A stretch of 64,000 bases of DNA from JACQAP01 sp035548375 (GTDB lineage Bacteria; Pseudomonadota; Gammaproteobacteria; Burkholderiales; JACQAP01): contig DASZTG010000044.1 in assembly GCA_035548375.1 (NCBI GenBank), forward strand, positions 124,001 through 188,000. Direction: 5' to 3'. The stretch's first letter is position 1, and each line of letters begins with the position of its first letter. Under the pieces are notes generated by a model, which was given only the letters and a program-made list of their open reading frames with translations, was not told the DNA's origin and did not search any database. Below, in pieces: positions 1 through 9,456 of this stretch. Made by a program: the position numbers and the translations under genes.

Positions 1-33
1 CCGTTTACAAATTAATACAGGTGGAGAAGAAGC

Positions 34-3000
34 ATGATGGAACTGGTGCGGGTGGCGTTGCGCCGCCCGTACACCATTGCCGTGCTGTCGCTGCTCGTCC
101 TGCTCCTGGGCGGTTTGGCAGTCACGCGAATGGTGGTCGATTTTTTCCCGAAAATCGACATTCCCGTCGTCTTCGTCGGCTGGAACTATCCTGGCCTCTC
201 GGCGGAAGAAATGGAGCGCCGCGTCGTCATCATAAGCGAGCGCGCCTACTCCACGACGGTCAACGGCATCGACCGCATCGAATCCAACTGCATTCCCGGC
301 ATCGGCCTGGTCAAGGTGTACTTCCACCAGGGCACCGACATCGGCGCATCGATTGCGCAGATCAACGCGATCAACGGCACCATCCTGCGCATCTTGCCGC
401 CGGGCATCACGCCGCCCGTGATCATCCAGTACGACCCGGCCACCGTGCCGATCGTGCAAATGGTGCTGTCGAGCAAGACCGTTCCCGAGGGCCGAATCTT
501 CGACCACGCGTTCAACTTCGTGCGCGTGAAACTGTTCACGATTCCCGGCCTGACGGTGCCGGCGCCGTTCGGCGGGCGCCTGCGCCAGATCATGGTGGAC
601 CTGAACCCCCAGTTGATGACGGCCAAGGGCGTTTCGCCGAACGACGTCGTCAATGCGTTGCAGAGCTCGAACATCCTGGTTCCGGCAGGTACCGCTCGCA
701 TCGGTTCCACCGAATACAACGTGATGATGAACTCCAGTCCGCCGTCGGTGGACCAGTTCAACCTGATGCCGTTGCGCATCGCCAACGGCGTGCCGGTTTT
801 GCTGGGCGATGTCGCGAAGGTCGCCGACGGCTACGCCGTCCAGAACAACGTGGTTCACGTGGACGGGCGCCGGGCGACCTATCTCACGATCCTCAAGCAC
901 TCGGAAGCTTCCTCGCTGGCGGTGGTCGAGGCCACGCGCGACATCCTGCCGGAGATCCAGAAGGCCGCGCCCGAGGGAATCGAGGTCAAGCTCGATTTCG
1001 ACCAGTCGGTCTACGTGCGCGCTGCCATCAAGAACGTCGCATCGGAGGCGGTGATCGCGTCATTGCTGGTCTCGCTCATGGTGCTGCTGTTCCTCGGTTC
1101 CTGGCGCAATACCGTCGTCGTCATCACCTCGATTCCCTGCGCGATGGCGGCCGGCATCCTCGGCCTGTATTTCACCGGCAACACCATCAACCTGATGACC
1201 CTCGCCGGCTTGTCGCTCGCGACCGGCATCCTGGTCGACGATGCCACGGTGGCCGTGGAAAACATCCACCGCCATCGTGCCCTGGGGCAGCCGCTCACCG
1301 TCGCCATCCTCGAGGGTTCTCGCGAGGTCGCGGTGCCGCGCACGATGGCCACGCTGGCGATCTGCATCGTGTTCATCCCGGTCGCGTTTCTGTACGGCGT
1401 GTCGAAGTTCCTGTTCGTGCCGCTGGCGCTGTCGGTGGTGTTTTCGCTGCTTGCGTCCTACATCCTGTCGTTCACGCTCGTACCCATGCTGTCGCGGCAA
1501 CTGCTCGCGGGCGAGCACCATGACGACGGTACCGGCAGGGGCCTGGGCGCGCGCCTGAATCGCGCGCGCGAACATACGCTGGAGTGGCTGCAGAACACCT
1601 ATGGACGCGTGCTGACGGTCATCATGCACCACAGGCCCTTCGTGCTGGTGTGCCTGCTGCTGATGGGCGGCGTCAGCGTTTTCCTCGGGCGGGTGGTCGG
1701 CACCGATTTCTTCCCGACCGCGGACGTGGGCATCCTGAAGCTGCATTTCCGCGCGCCCATGGGCATGCGCATCGAGGAGACCGAGAAACTGGTGCTGCAA
1801 GTGCAGGATGAGATTCGCCGGATCATTCCGGCCGAGGAAATCTCGACCATCAACGACATGCTGGGCGTGCCCCTTTTCTACAACCTCGCCTTCGTTCCCA
1901 CCGACAACATCAGCGGCATGGATGCCGACATCCTGATATCGCTCAAGCATCCGCACCAGCCCTCCGCTCACTGGATGCGCGAACTGCGCGAGAAGCTGCC
2001 GCCGAAATTTCCCGGCTCCACGATGTATTTCCAGAATGCCGACATCGTCACGCAGGTTCTGAACTTCGGTTTGCCTGCGCCGCTCGACGTGCAGATCCAG
2101 GACGCGAACTTCGATCGCGCGCAAGGCTACGCGTCGCGCGTGCGCAAGATCATCGAGGAGACGCCGGGTGCGGTGGACGTGCGCCAGATGCAGGTGCTGA
2201 ATTATCCGGCGCTGCGCGTGGAGGTGGACCGCGTGCGGGCGGCGCGACTCGGCCTGACGCAACGGGATGTCGCCAGCAACGTGCTGACGAGCCTGTCCTC
2301 GAGCGCGATCGTCAATCCGTCGTACTTCCTGAATCCGAACGGCGTGAACTACACCGTCGCGGTGCAGACGCCGATCGAGCGCATGAGTTCGGTCGAGGAC
2401 CTGATGGCCACGCCAGTCACGACAGGGGATACGCCGGTGTTGAGCAATTCCGCCGCCGCCGCGCTAAACGCGGTTCCCGGTGCGCCCGTGACGCGGCTGT
2501 CCAACATCGCCACGGTCAAGCCGGAAACGAGCTACCAGTCGGTTTCGCATTACACGGTGCAACGCGTGCTCGACATCGCGGCCAACATCGACGGCCGCGA
2601 CCTGGGCGGCGTGGTCTCGGACATCAAGCGCAAGATCGATGCGATGACTGCGGAAAAGGATTTTCCGCCGACGGCGAAGATCATCATCCGCGGCCAGTAC
2701 CAGGTCATGAATTCGTCCTTCGAGAGCCTGATCGGCGGCCTGTTGCTGGCGATCGTGCTCGTCTATGCGCTGCTGGTAGTCCTGTTCCAGTCGTGGATCG
2801 ATCCCTTCATCATCATGATGGCGGTGCCCGGCGCGCTGATCGGCATCCTCTGGATGCTGGCCGTCAGCGGAACCACCATCAACGTCATGTCCCTGATGGG
2901 CGCCATCATGGCGGTCGGCATCGGCGTCTCGAATTCGATCCTGATCGTGAGTTTCGCGAATGAATTGCGCGCGGAGAAAAACCTCGGCGTGGTCGAGGCG

Positions 3001-3270
3001 GCGGTGGAGGCCGGCATGACTCGCCTGCGGCCGGTGCTGATGACCGCACTCGCCATGATCATCGGCATGGTGCCGATGGCGTTGGGGCTGGGCGAAGCCG
3101 GCGAGCAGAACGCGCCGCTCGGCCGCGCGGTGATCGGCGGATTGGCGATGGCGACCATCGCCACGCTGTTCGTGGTGCCGGTCATCTATACGTTGGTCAG
3201 AAAAAACATGCCGATCCTGCACGAGCTCGATGCCCGCTTCGAGGCCGAGTCGCAGGGTCGCGGGGTCTGA
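34..3270 (+). CDS. RND-family efflux permease (HAE1-like)
   Basis: A 1078-residue inner-membrane resistance-nodulation-division pump, the usual length of an AcrB-type permease. It should export substrates by proton antiport with the fusion protein encoded 12 bases downstream. The N-terminus has the typical first helix after RRPYTIAVLSLL. The TM4 motif GILVDDATVAVEN carries the two proton-relay aspartates at about D402/D403. The TM10 segment reads VGIGVSNSILIV, so the position of AcrB Lys940 is Ser (about S966). The start ATG follows the ribosome site GGTGGAGAAG. No outer-membrane factor gene is visible; the upstream side is cut by the window. Substrate cannot be told from sequence. Confidence 0.95.
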   Translation: MMELVRVALRRPYTIAVLSLLVLLLGGLAVTRMVVDFFPKIDIPVVFVGWNYPGLSAEEMERRVVIISERAYSTTVNGIDRIESNCIPGIGLVKVYFHQGTDIGASIAQINAINGTILRILPPGITPPVIIQYDPATVPIVQMVLSSKTVPEGRIFDHAFNFVRVKLFTIPGLTVPAPFGGRLRQIMVDLNPQLMTAKGVSPNDVVNALQSSNILVPAGTARIGSTEYNVMMNSSPPSVDQFNLMPLRIANGVPVLLGDVAKVADGYAVQNNVVHVDGRRATYLTILKHSEASSLAVVEATRDILPEIQKAAPEGIEVKLDFDQSVYVRAAIKNVASEAVIASLLVSLMVLLFLGSWRNTVVVITSIPCAMAAGILGLYFTGNTINLMTLAGLSLATGILVDDATVAVENIHRHRALGQPLTVAILEGSREVAVPRTMATLAICIVFIPVAFLYGVSKFLFVPLALSVVFSLLASYILSFTLVPMLSRQLLAGEHHDDGTGRGLGARLNRAREHTLEWLQNTYGRVLTVIMHHRPFVLVCLLLMGGVSVFLGRVVGTDFFPTADVGILKLHFRAPMGMRIEETEKLVLQVQDEIRRIIPAEEISTINDMLGVPLFYNLAFVPTDNISGMDADILISLKHPHQPSAHWMRELREKLPPKFPGSTMYFQNADIVTQVLNFGLPAPLDVQIQDANFDRAQGYASRVRKIIEETPGAVDVRQMQVLNYPALRVEVDRVRAARLGLTQRDVASNVLTSLSSSAIVNPSYFLNPNGVNYTVAVQTPIERMSSVEDLMATPVTTGDTPVLSNSAAAALNAVPGAPVTRLSNIATVKPETSYQSVSHYTVQRVLDIAANIDGRDLGGVVSDIKRKIDAMTAEKDFPPTAKIIIRGQYQVMNSSFESLIGGLLLAIVLVYALLVVLFQSWIDPFIIMMAVPGALIGILWMLAVSGTTINVMSLMGAIMAVGIGVSNSILIVSFANELRAEKNLGVVEAAVEAGMTRLRPVLMTALAMIIGMVPMALGLGEAGEQNAPLGRAVIGGLAMATIATLFVVPVIYTLVRKNMPILHELDARFEAESQGRGV

Positions 3271-3282
3271 GGAGCAAAAGCA

Positions 3283-4488
3283 ATGGCCGCAGCGCAGCGA
3301 CGTCGCGATTCCTTTGTGGTGTTCTACATCGTCGCCTTCGTGCTGGTAGCGGCGGCGAGTGCCGCAGTCTGGTGGTTCTGGAAGGACAAGCAGGATCGCC
3401 TGGCGAACGAAGCCAGGCTGCGTGCCGCGCAAGTCGAAGCCGGGCCGACCGTGGTGACCGGCCAGGCGGTGCGCGGCCCGGTCGTGCGCAAGATCAACCT
3501 GACCGGAGAATTGCGCCCGTGGCGGGCGACCACGCTCTACTCCAAGGTGGGCGGCTACCTCTCGAAAATCACGGTGGACGTCGGCGACCGGGTGCGCGCA
3601 GGGCAACTCATCGCCGAAGTCCAGGCGCCCGAACTGGAATCGGACTATCGCAGTTCGGTGTCGGAACTGGAAAACCGAGATCGCATCGCGCAACGCACGA
3701 AAGACCTCGCGGACAAGGGCTTCTTCTCGCAACAGGCAAGAGACAACGCGGACACCGACGTGCGTACTGCTCGCGGCCGCGTGGATTCGCTGCGTTCGTT
3801 GATGGGCTACCGCAGTCTGTACGCGCCCTACGCCGGCGTCATCACGGGAAGGTACGTGGATCCCGGCGCGCTGATCACGAACGCCGCAAACAACCAGGCT
3901 TCGTCCCAGCCGGTCGTCACCGTTTCAGACTCGTCGAAGTTGCGCGTCAGCGTCTACGCGGAGCAGGTGGACGCCCGCTTCGTGCATCCGGGCGGAGAGA
4001 CGGAGATCGTCGACACCGCCAATCCTTCCCAGCGCATCAAGGCGAAAATCAGCCGCGTTGCCGGCGAGCTCGATCCGCGCACGCGCACCTTGCTCGCGGA
4101 GGTGGATTTCGACAATCGCGACGGGGCCTTTCTCCCCGGATCCTTCGTAAACGTCGTGCTGTCGATACCCCAGACCAGCTACGTCGAGGTTCCCGCGCAG
4201 GCGCTGGTCGTGCGCGACCGCAAGAACTACGTTGCCGTCCTGGAAGCCGACAACCACATCAAGCTCACGCCCATCGAGATTGCCGGAACCGACGGCGCGT
4301 CGGTAAAAATCGCCAACGGCATTGGCGAAGGCGCGCGCGTGGCGCTCAGCCTGCCGAATACCGTGCCCGACGGCGCAAAGGTGAATCCGACGACTCCGCC
4401 GGGCGCTCCAGCGCCCCAACCTGCGCCGGCATCCCCGCCTCCCGCCAAGCCCGCGGCCGCGCCGGCGAGCCCGCAACAGCCCAGGTAA
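3283..4488 (+). CDS. RND efflux periplasmic adaptor (membrane fusion protein)
   Basis: A 401-residue HlyD/AcrA-type adaptor that would join the permease just upstream to an outer-membrane channel. One N-terminal membrane segment lies at about residues 11-31. It is followed by a lipoyl-like half motif (GGYLSKITVDVGDRVRAG), a short helical hairpin, the second lipoyl half (APYAGVITGRYVDPGALI) and beta-barrel domains. The last 40 residues are a Pro/Ala-rich tail. The start is preceded by GAGGAG, and the gap to the permease is 12 bases, so the two genes are co-transcribed. Confidence 0.93.
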   Translation: MAAAQRRRDSFVVFYIVAFVLVAAASAAVWWFWKDKQDRLANEARLRAAQVEAGPTVVTGQAVRGPVVRKINLTGELRPWRATTLYSKVGGYLSKITVDVGDRVRAGQLIAEVQAPELESDYRSSVSELENRDRIAQRTKDLADKGFFSQQARDNADTDVRTARGRVDSLRSLMGYRSLYAPYAGVITGRYVDPGALITNAANNQASSQPVVTVSDSSKLRVSVYAEQVDARFVHPGGETEIVDTANPSQRIKAKISRVAGELDPRTRTLLAEVDFDNRDGAFLPGSFVNVVLSIPQTSYVEVPAQALVVRDRKNYVAVLEADNHIKLTPIEIAGTDGASVKIANGIGEGARVALSLPNTVPDGAKVNPTTPPGAPAPQPAPASPPPAKPAAAPASPQQPR

Positions 4489-4545
4489 GCGCGGACGCGT
4501 TGCCGGGTAAACGCGCCATTGCTCGGCGTGCGGATGACATGCGCG

Positions 4546-4551
4546 TACAAT
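4546..4551 (+). promoter_or_regulatory. Candidate -10 element (TACAAT) upstream of the kinase gene
   Basis: TACAAT is a good -10 match in the gap after the efflux adaptor. The best -35-like hexamer (TTGCTC at 4519) is about 21 bases away, which is too far, so this is a weak call based on the -10 alone. Confidence 0.3.
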
Positions 4552-4630
4552 CGCTGCAAAAGCCCGGCCGGTGCCAATTTGCGCCGGCGACCGCGATGCC
4601 AAAGTCGAATGTGACAGCGCAGGCACGGCC

Positions 4631-5599
4631 GTGAAATCGCCGCGTCTCGAAGCCATCAGGAATATCGCTTTTCGCCAGCCCCGGCGGTTCCAGCCGCCGG
4701 AGAAGGGCGAGGTGCTCGTCAACGGCGAGCGCCGATACTTCGTGGGCGAGGGCATCGGCAGGGGCGGCTTCGGCATGGTGTACGAATGCACCGACGACTG
4801 GGGCAATCCGCTGGTCGCCAAGATCCTGATGCCGCACGACCAGTCCTACCGCGAAGTCCGCCGCGTCTGGCAGGACGAATTGCAGAAGCTGCTGGTCATG
4901 CGCCACCCCAACATCACGTACGTCTACGACGCCTTCGAGTACAACGACACCTTCTACCTCATCATCGAGCGCTGCAGCTTTCCGCTGTCGCGGCTGATCA
5001 CGCGCCTGGGGCTGGATGCAGACCGCTGGATTCCCTACGTCGCGCGCGACGTGTTGCAGGCCCTCGACTACATTCATGCGGCGGGCTACGTGCACAAGGA
5101 TCTGCATCCGGGCAACGTGTTCGTGACCGAGCAGCGGCGCAAGCGGCGCGTGATCAAGGAACAGGTCTGGTCGTTCAAGGTAGGCGACCTCGGCCTCACG
5201 CGGCTGGAATCCGACATTCGCGTGTTCGAGACCTTGCTGGCCGACTGGATGCGCCCGCCGGAAGCGTTCGAGCCGGAAAAATTCGGCGCGGTCGGGCGCC
5301 ATGTGGACATCTACCAGACCGGCCTGCTGCTGCTCGCGCTGATGCTGCGGGAGATCCCGTTCTTCACGCGCGAGGAAATCCTCGGCGGCATTCCGCAGGC
5401 GCTGGCCGCCCAGCACGATTCGAAATTCGGCCCGGTCGTAGCCAAGGCGCTGCGCCGGCACGTGGAGTGGCGCACGCAAACGGCGCTGGAATTCTGGCAC
5501 GAGATCTCGGCGGTGGCCGGCGGCGCGACCGTCGGGCCCTCGGCCGAACCCGAGCACGAAATCGATTCCGGGCCGGAGGCCGGCCCGTCGGACACCTGA
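4631..5599 (+). CDS. Hanks-type Ser/Thr protein kinase with atypical catalytic loop
   Basis: A single-domain cytosolic kinase of about 322 residues with no membrane segment. The glycine loop GRGGFGMVY, the ATP-binding Lys in PLVAKIL and an APE-like PPEAF motif are present. The catalytic loop is HKDLHPGN (catalytic Asp about D157) where most Hanks kinases have HRDLKPxN, and DFG is replaced by DLG. HxDLHPGN recalls aminoglycoside-phosphotransferase or UbiB-like kinases, but the rest fits the Hanks fold. The start is uncertain: GTG at 4631 is used; GTG at 4571 and GTG at 4712 (the latter behind GAGAAGGG) are alternatives. Substrate unknown. Confidence 0.8.
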   Translation: MKSPRLEAIRNIAFRQPRRFQPPEKGEVLVNGERRYFVGEGIGRGGFGMVYECTDDWGNPLVAKILMPHDQSYREVRRVWQDELQKLLVMRHPNITYVYDAFEYNDTFYLIIERCSFPLSRLITRLGLDADRWIPYVARDVLQALDYIHAAGYVHKDLHPGNVFVTEQRRKRRVIKEQVWSFKVGDLGLTRLESDIRVFETLLADWMRPPEAFEPEKFGAVGRHVDIYQTGLLLLALMLREIPFFTREEILGGIPQALAAQHDSKFGPVVAKALRRHVEWRTQTALEFWHEISAVAGGATVGPSAEPEHEIDSGPEAGPSDT

Positions 5600-5625
5600 T
5601 ATTCCATGACAAGGAGCACAGCGCA

Positions 5626-6387
5626 ATGGACCTCGGACTGAAAAAGCTCAAAGCCGTCGTGAGCGGCGGCACCAAAGGCATCGGCCGCGCGATTGCGCAA
5701 ACATTGGCGGCGGAAGGCGCGGACGTTGCCATCTGCGCGCGCAACGCCGCCGACGTGAAGGCGGCGGTTGCCGCGCTGAAGGCGAAGGGCGTCAATGCCA
5801 GCGGCAGCGCGCTGGACGTGGCGGACGGCCCGGCGCTGAAGGCCTGGGTCGAGGCGGCCGGCAAGGAACTCGGCGGCATCGACATCGTCGTGGCGAATGT
5901 GAGCGCGCTGGCGGTCGGCGGTGACGACGAAAGCTGGAAGAAGGGCTTCGCGATCGACATGATGGGTGCCGTCAACATGGTCGGCGCCGCGATGCCGTAC
6001 CTGGAAAAGAGCAAGCACGGCTCGATCGTGACGATCTCGAGTGTGTCGGGCCGGGAGATCGATTTCGCCGCTGGCCCCTACGGCGCGTTCAAGGCTGCGT
6101 TGATTCACTACACCCAGGGCCTGGCGTTCCAGCTCGCCGGCAAGGGCATTCGCGCGAACACGGTTTCGCCCGGCAACACGTATTTCGAAGGCGGCGTGTG
6201 GAACCAGATCAAGGACGGCAATCCGAAGCTGTACGCCGAGGCGCTCGCCTTGAATCCGACCGGCAGGATGGGTACGCCCCAGGAAATGGCCAACGCGGTG
6301 GCCTTCATTGCCAGCCCGGCGGCGAGCTTCGTCACAGGAACGAACCTCGTGGTCGACGGCGCGCTGACGCGCGGCGTGCAGTTCTGA
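5626..6387 (+). CDS. Short-chain dehydrogenase/reductase (SDR)
   Basis: A 253-residue classical SDR. It has the nucleotide-binding GGTKGIG motif near the N-terminus, catalytic Ser in ISSVSG and the YGAFK (YxxxK) motif. The NNAG position reads ANVS, a known variation. It ends in a typical SDR C-terminus (TGTNLVVDGALTRGVQF). The start ATG follows AAGGAG at 5611, which excludes a fusion with the kinase reading upstream. The substrate cannot be predicted. A strong hairpin terminator follows immediately. Confidence 0.92.
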   Translation: MDLGLKKLKAVVSGGTKGIGRAIAQTLAAEGADVAICARNAADVKAAVAALKAKGVNASGSALDVADGPALKAWVEAAGKELGGIDIVVANVSALAVGGDDESWKKGFAIDMMGAVNMVGAAMPYLEKSKHGSIVTISSVSGREIDFAAGPYGAFKAALIHYTQGLAFQLAGKGIRANTVSPGNTYFEGGVWNQIKDGNPKLYAEALALNPTGRMGTPQEMANAVAFIASPAASFVTGTNLVVDGALTRGVQF

Positions 6388-6399
6388 TCGAGGGGTCGA

Positions 6400-6429
6400 A
6401 GCCGTGCCGCGTCAGCGGCGCGGCTTTTT
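6400..6429 (+). terminator. Rho-independent terminator after the SDR gene
   Basis: An 11-base-pair stem (6400-6410 with 6415-6425, one G-T pair) and GTCA loop are followed by TTTT. It sits between convergent genes and overlaps the last bases of dsbB. Confidence 0.8.
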
Positions 6430-6912
6430 CATGGCGACGATGGCGATCGCGACCGCGAAAATCACGGTAAAGCAGATCAGCGACCATTCGGCGATCGACA
6501 GGCCCAGGAATCGCCATGGCACCTTGGTGCAATCGCCGGTGCCGCGAAAGATCATCGGAAAGGCTTCGGTCAGCGGGAACGATTCCAGCAGGAAGCCGAC
6601 GTCCGCTCCGCAATCGAACAATTTCGGCGGATTGTGCTCGAGCCAGACGTGGCGAATGGCGATGCCGGCGCCGGTTGCCGCGAACAACGCGACCAGCGCG
6701 CCGTAGATCCGGCGCCCGAGCGTGGCGGGATTGTGGATGCCCGCCACCAGCGCAATCACGCCGACCGCGATGAACGCATAGCGCTGCAGGATGCACATCG
6801 GGCAGGGCTCGAGCCCCATCGCGTGCTGCAGGTAGAGCGCATAGGCGATCAGTCCGGCGCATCCCAGGAAAATCGCCAGGAAGATCGGCCGCGGCCCGGG
6901 CGTCGTCATCAT
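6412..6912 (-). CDS. dsbB: Disulfide bond formation protein DsbB
   Basis: A 166-residue inner-membrane protein with four hydrophobic segments that should reoxidise DsbA and pass electrons to quinone. The first periplasmic loop has the redox pair EPCPMCILQR, with the conserved Arg after the CxxC. The second loop has the cysteine pair FDCGADVG...GTGDCTK. Its ATG overlaps the TGA of the upstream cystathionine gamma-lyase gene by four bases, so it is translated from the same mRNA as the transsulfuration genes. No dsbA is in the window. Confidence 0.93.
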   Translation of the reverse strand: MMTTPGPRPIFLAIFLGCAGLIAYALYLQHAMGLEPCPMCILQRYAFIAVGVIALVAGIHNPATLGRRIYGALVALFAATGAGIAIRHVWLEHNPPKLFDCGADVGFLLESFPLTEAFPMIFRGTGDCTKVPWRFLGLSIAEWSLICFTVIFAVAIAIVAMKKPRR

Positions 6913-8081
6913 ATTTTTCCCAGTGCCTGGTCGAGATCCGCGATCAGGTCTTCGACGTCCTCGATGCCGACGGACAAGCGCACGAGGTTGTCCGTGATGC
7001 CCAGCCGGGCGCGCAGCTCGACCGGCAGCGAACCGTGGCTCATGGTGACCGGATGGCCGACCAGGCTCTCGACGCCGCCGAGGCTCTCGGCCAGCGTGAA
7101 CACGCTGCAGGCTTCGAGCGCTCGGCGCACGCCGTCCATGTCGGCTTTCAGGTAGACCGAAATCATCGCGCCGAAGCCGTTCATCTGCTTCGCCGCCAGC
7201 AGGTGCTGCGGGTGGTTCGGTAACCCCGGATAGATGACCTTCTCGATCTTCGGATGCGACTTGAGCCAGGTCGCGAGATGCATGGCGTTGCCGCAGTGCT
7301 GCTTCATCCGCAGCGGCAATGTCTTCACGCCGCGCAGCGCCAGGAAACTCGAAAACGGATCGAGGATGGACCCGATGGCGTTCTGCATGTATTCGAGCTT
7401 CTCGACGATGTCGGCGCGATCTTTCACGATGACCATGCCGCCGACCATGTCCGAATGGCCGTTGATGTATTTCGTGACCGAGTGCAGCACGATGTCGATT
7501 CCAAGGTCTAACGGCCGCTGCACGTAGGGCGAGGCAAACGTATTGTCGACGACGGTCAGGATGCCGCGCGCCTTGCCCAGCTTTGCAACCTGCTCGAGGT
7601 CGGTGACCTTAAGCAGCGGATTCGACGGCGTCTCCACCCAGATCATTTTCGTGTCGGGCTGGATCGCTTTTTCCAGCGAGCCGGCGACGTTCGGATCGGC
7701 ATAGCTGGTCTTCAATCCCATCGAGCGCTTGCGAACCTTCTCGAACAGCCGCCACGATCCGCCATAGAGATCGTCGGCGGCCACGATGTGGCCGCCAGCG
7801 TCCAGCAGTTCGAGCACGGTGCCGCTGGCTGCGAGCCCGGATGCGAACGCGAAGCCGCGCGTACCGCCTTCCAGGTCGGCGATGCAACGCTCGAATGCAT
7901 GGCGCGTGGGATTTTGCGTGCGCGCATATTCATAGCCGGTATGCACGCCGGGCGAATGCTGCTTGAACGTGGAGGTCGCGAAGATCGGCGTCATGACCGC
8001 GCCGGTGGTCGGATCGGGCGACTGGCCGGCGTGGATCGACCGGGTCGCGAAGCCTTGCTTGTCGTGCTTTTTGTCGCTCAT
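6909..8081 (-). CDS. Cystathionine gamma-lyase / gamma-synthase family PLP enzyme
   Basis: A 390-residue Cys/Met-metabolism PLP enzyme. The PLP-binding Lys is in HSVTKYINGHSDMVGG, and the N-terminal motifs TRSIHAGQ and GYEYARTQNPTR are typical. Lyase, synthase and beta-lyase members are hard to separate by sequence. Its position 13 bases after a cystathionine beta-synthase gene argues for gamma-lyase, the second step of reverse transsulfuration (cystathionine to cysteine). Confidence 0.9.
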   Translation of the reverse strand: MSDKKHDKQGFATRSIHAGQSPDPTTGAVMTPIFATSTFKQHSPGVHTGYEYARTQNPTRHAFERCIADLEGGTRGFAFASGLAASGTVLELLDAGGHIVAADDLYGGSWRLFEKVRKRSMGLKTSYADPNVAGSLEKAIQPDTKMIWVETPSNPLLKVTDLEQVAKLGKARGILTVVDNTFASPYVQRPLDLGIDIVLHSVTKYINGHSDMVGGMVIVKDRADIVEKLEYMQNAIGSILDPFSSFLALRGVKTLPLRMKQHCGNAMHLATWLKSHPKIEKVIYPGLPNHPQHLLAAKQMNGFGAMISVYLKADMDGVRRALEACSVFTLAESLGGVESLVGHPVTMSHGSLPVELRARLGITDNLVRLSVGIEDVEDLIADLDQALGKI

Positions 8082-8094
8082 GGCTGGTCGGGAT

Positions 8095-9456
8095 CTAGTG
8101 TGCGCGGTTGCGTAAATGGTTCAGGACGTCCATGCGGGTGATGAGCCCGTAGAACTTGCCGTGGTCGACGACGATGGCGACATGACCCTTGTTGAAGGCC
8201 TCCATCAACTGCGGCAGCGGGGTCTTCAAGCCGACCGTTTCTATGCGTTGCGTCATCGCCGAGCGCACGGGTTCGCTGAAGCGCGCCGGATTCTGCTGGG
8301 CCGCGGTCAGCAGGTCCCACTCGTCGATGATGCCGACGACGTTGCCGTTTTCGAGGACGGGCAACTGGGAAATATCGTAAAGCTTCATGCGCGCGTAAGC
8401 GGTCATGAGCTTGTCGTCCGGCCCTATCGTCACCGTTGCGCGCTCCTCGTGCCGGCGCGTGATCATGTCGCGCAGGTCGCCGAACTGCTTGCGCTTGAGC
8501 AGGCCCTGGTCGATCAGCCAGTAGTCGTTGAAGATCTTCGAAAGATATTTATTGCCGCTATCGCAGACGAAAGTCACGACGCGCTTCGGCGACTTCTGTT
8601 CCCTGCAATAGCGCAGCGCCGCGCCGATCAGCGTGCCCGACGACGAGCCGGCGAGGATGCCTTCTTTCTCGAGCAGCGTGCGCACCGTGCTGCAGGCTTC
8701 CTCGTCGCTGATCGAGTAGGCTTTCTTCACGCGTGAAAAGTCGGCGATCGGCGGAATGAAATCCTCGCCGATGCCTTCGACGATCCAGCTTCCCGCCTCG
8801 CCGTAGCTGCCGGTGTGGATGTAGTCCGCCAGCACCGAGCCGACCGGGTCGGCCAGCACCATTTCCGTCTGCGGCGAAACCTTCGCGAAATAGCGCGACA
8901 ACCCGGTCATGGTTCCCGAGGAGCCGACGCCGCAGACGACGGCATCGACGGCGTGCTCCATTTGGTCCCAGATTTCCGGCCCGGTCGTGGTTTCGTGCGC
9001 GAGCGGGTTCGCTTCGTTGCCGAACTGGTTGACGAAGAACGCGCCGGTTTCCCTGGCGATGCGCTCCGCCATGTCCTGGTAATACTCGGGATGTCCTTTG
9101 CCGACGTCGGAGCGTGTCAGCATGACTTCCGCGCCCATGGCCTTCAGGTGGAAAATCTTTTCGCGGCTCATCTTGTCCGGCACGATCAGGACCAGCTTGT
9201 AGCCCTTCAGCGCGGCGACGAGTGCTAAGCCCAGCCCGGTATTGCCGGCCGTGGCCTCGATGATGGTGCCGCCGGGCTTCAGTCGGCCGTCGCGTTCCGC
9301 CGCCTCGATCATGGAGCGGCCGATGCGGTCCTTGATGGATCCGCCCGGATTCTGGCTTTCGAGTTTCAGGAACAGGCGGCATGGACCGGCATCCATGCGC
9401 GTGACTTCGACCATCGGGGTGTTGCCGATCAGGTCGAGCAGTTGTTGTGCGGCCAC
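8095..9456 (-). CDS. cbs: Cystathionine beta-synthase with C-terminal CBS pair
   Basis: A 453-residue enzyme that should condense serine and homocysteine to cystathionine. The PLP fold starts at LLDLIGNTPMVEV, with the PLP Lys in NPGGSIKDR and the phosphate-binding loop GVGSSGTMTG. The last 120 residues hold two CBS repeats (RATVTIGPDD... and RIETVGLKTPL...), which bind adenosyl ligands in relatives. A GTG start at 9456 is chosen because AAGGAG lies 8 bases before it; a longer reading to 9513 has no support. It is the first gene of the cbs-lyase-dsbB operon. Confidence 0.92.
   Translation of the reverse strand: MAAQQLLDLIGNTPMVEVTRMDAGPCRLFLKLESQNPGGSIKDRIGRSMIEAAERDGRLKPGGTIIEATAGNTGLGLALVAALKGYKLVLIVPDKMSREKIFHLKAMGAEVMLTRSDVGKGHPEYYQDMAERIARETGAFFVNQFGNEANPLAHETTTGPEIWDQMEHAVDAVVCGVGSSGTMTGLSRYFAKVSPQTEMVLADPVGSVLADYIHTGSYGEAGSWIVEGIGEDFIPPIADFSRVKKAYSISDEEACSTVRTLLEKEGILAGSSSGTLIGAALRYCREQKSPKRVVTFVCDSGNKYLSKIFNDYWLIDQGLLKRKQFGDLRDMITRRHEERATVTIGPDDKLMTAYARMKLYDISQLPVLENGNVVGIIDEWDLLTAAQQNPARFSEPVRSAMTQRIETVGLKTPLPQLMEAFNKGHVAIVVDHGKFYGLITRMDVLNHLRNRAH

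Noticed and set aside
4786..5625. Apparent N-terminal extension of the SDR through the kinase gene
   Set aside because: The region is the kinase in another frame; the SDR has its own AAGGAG and ATG at 5626.
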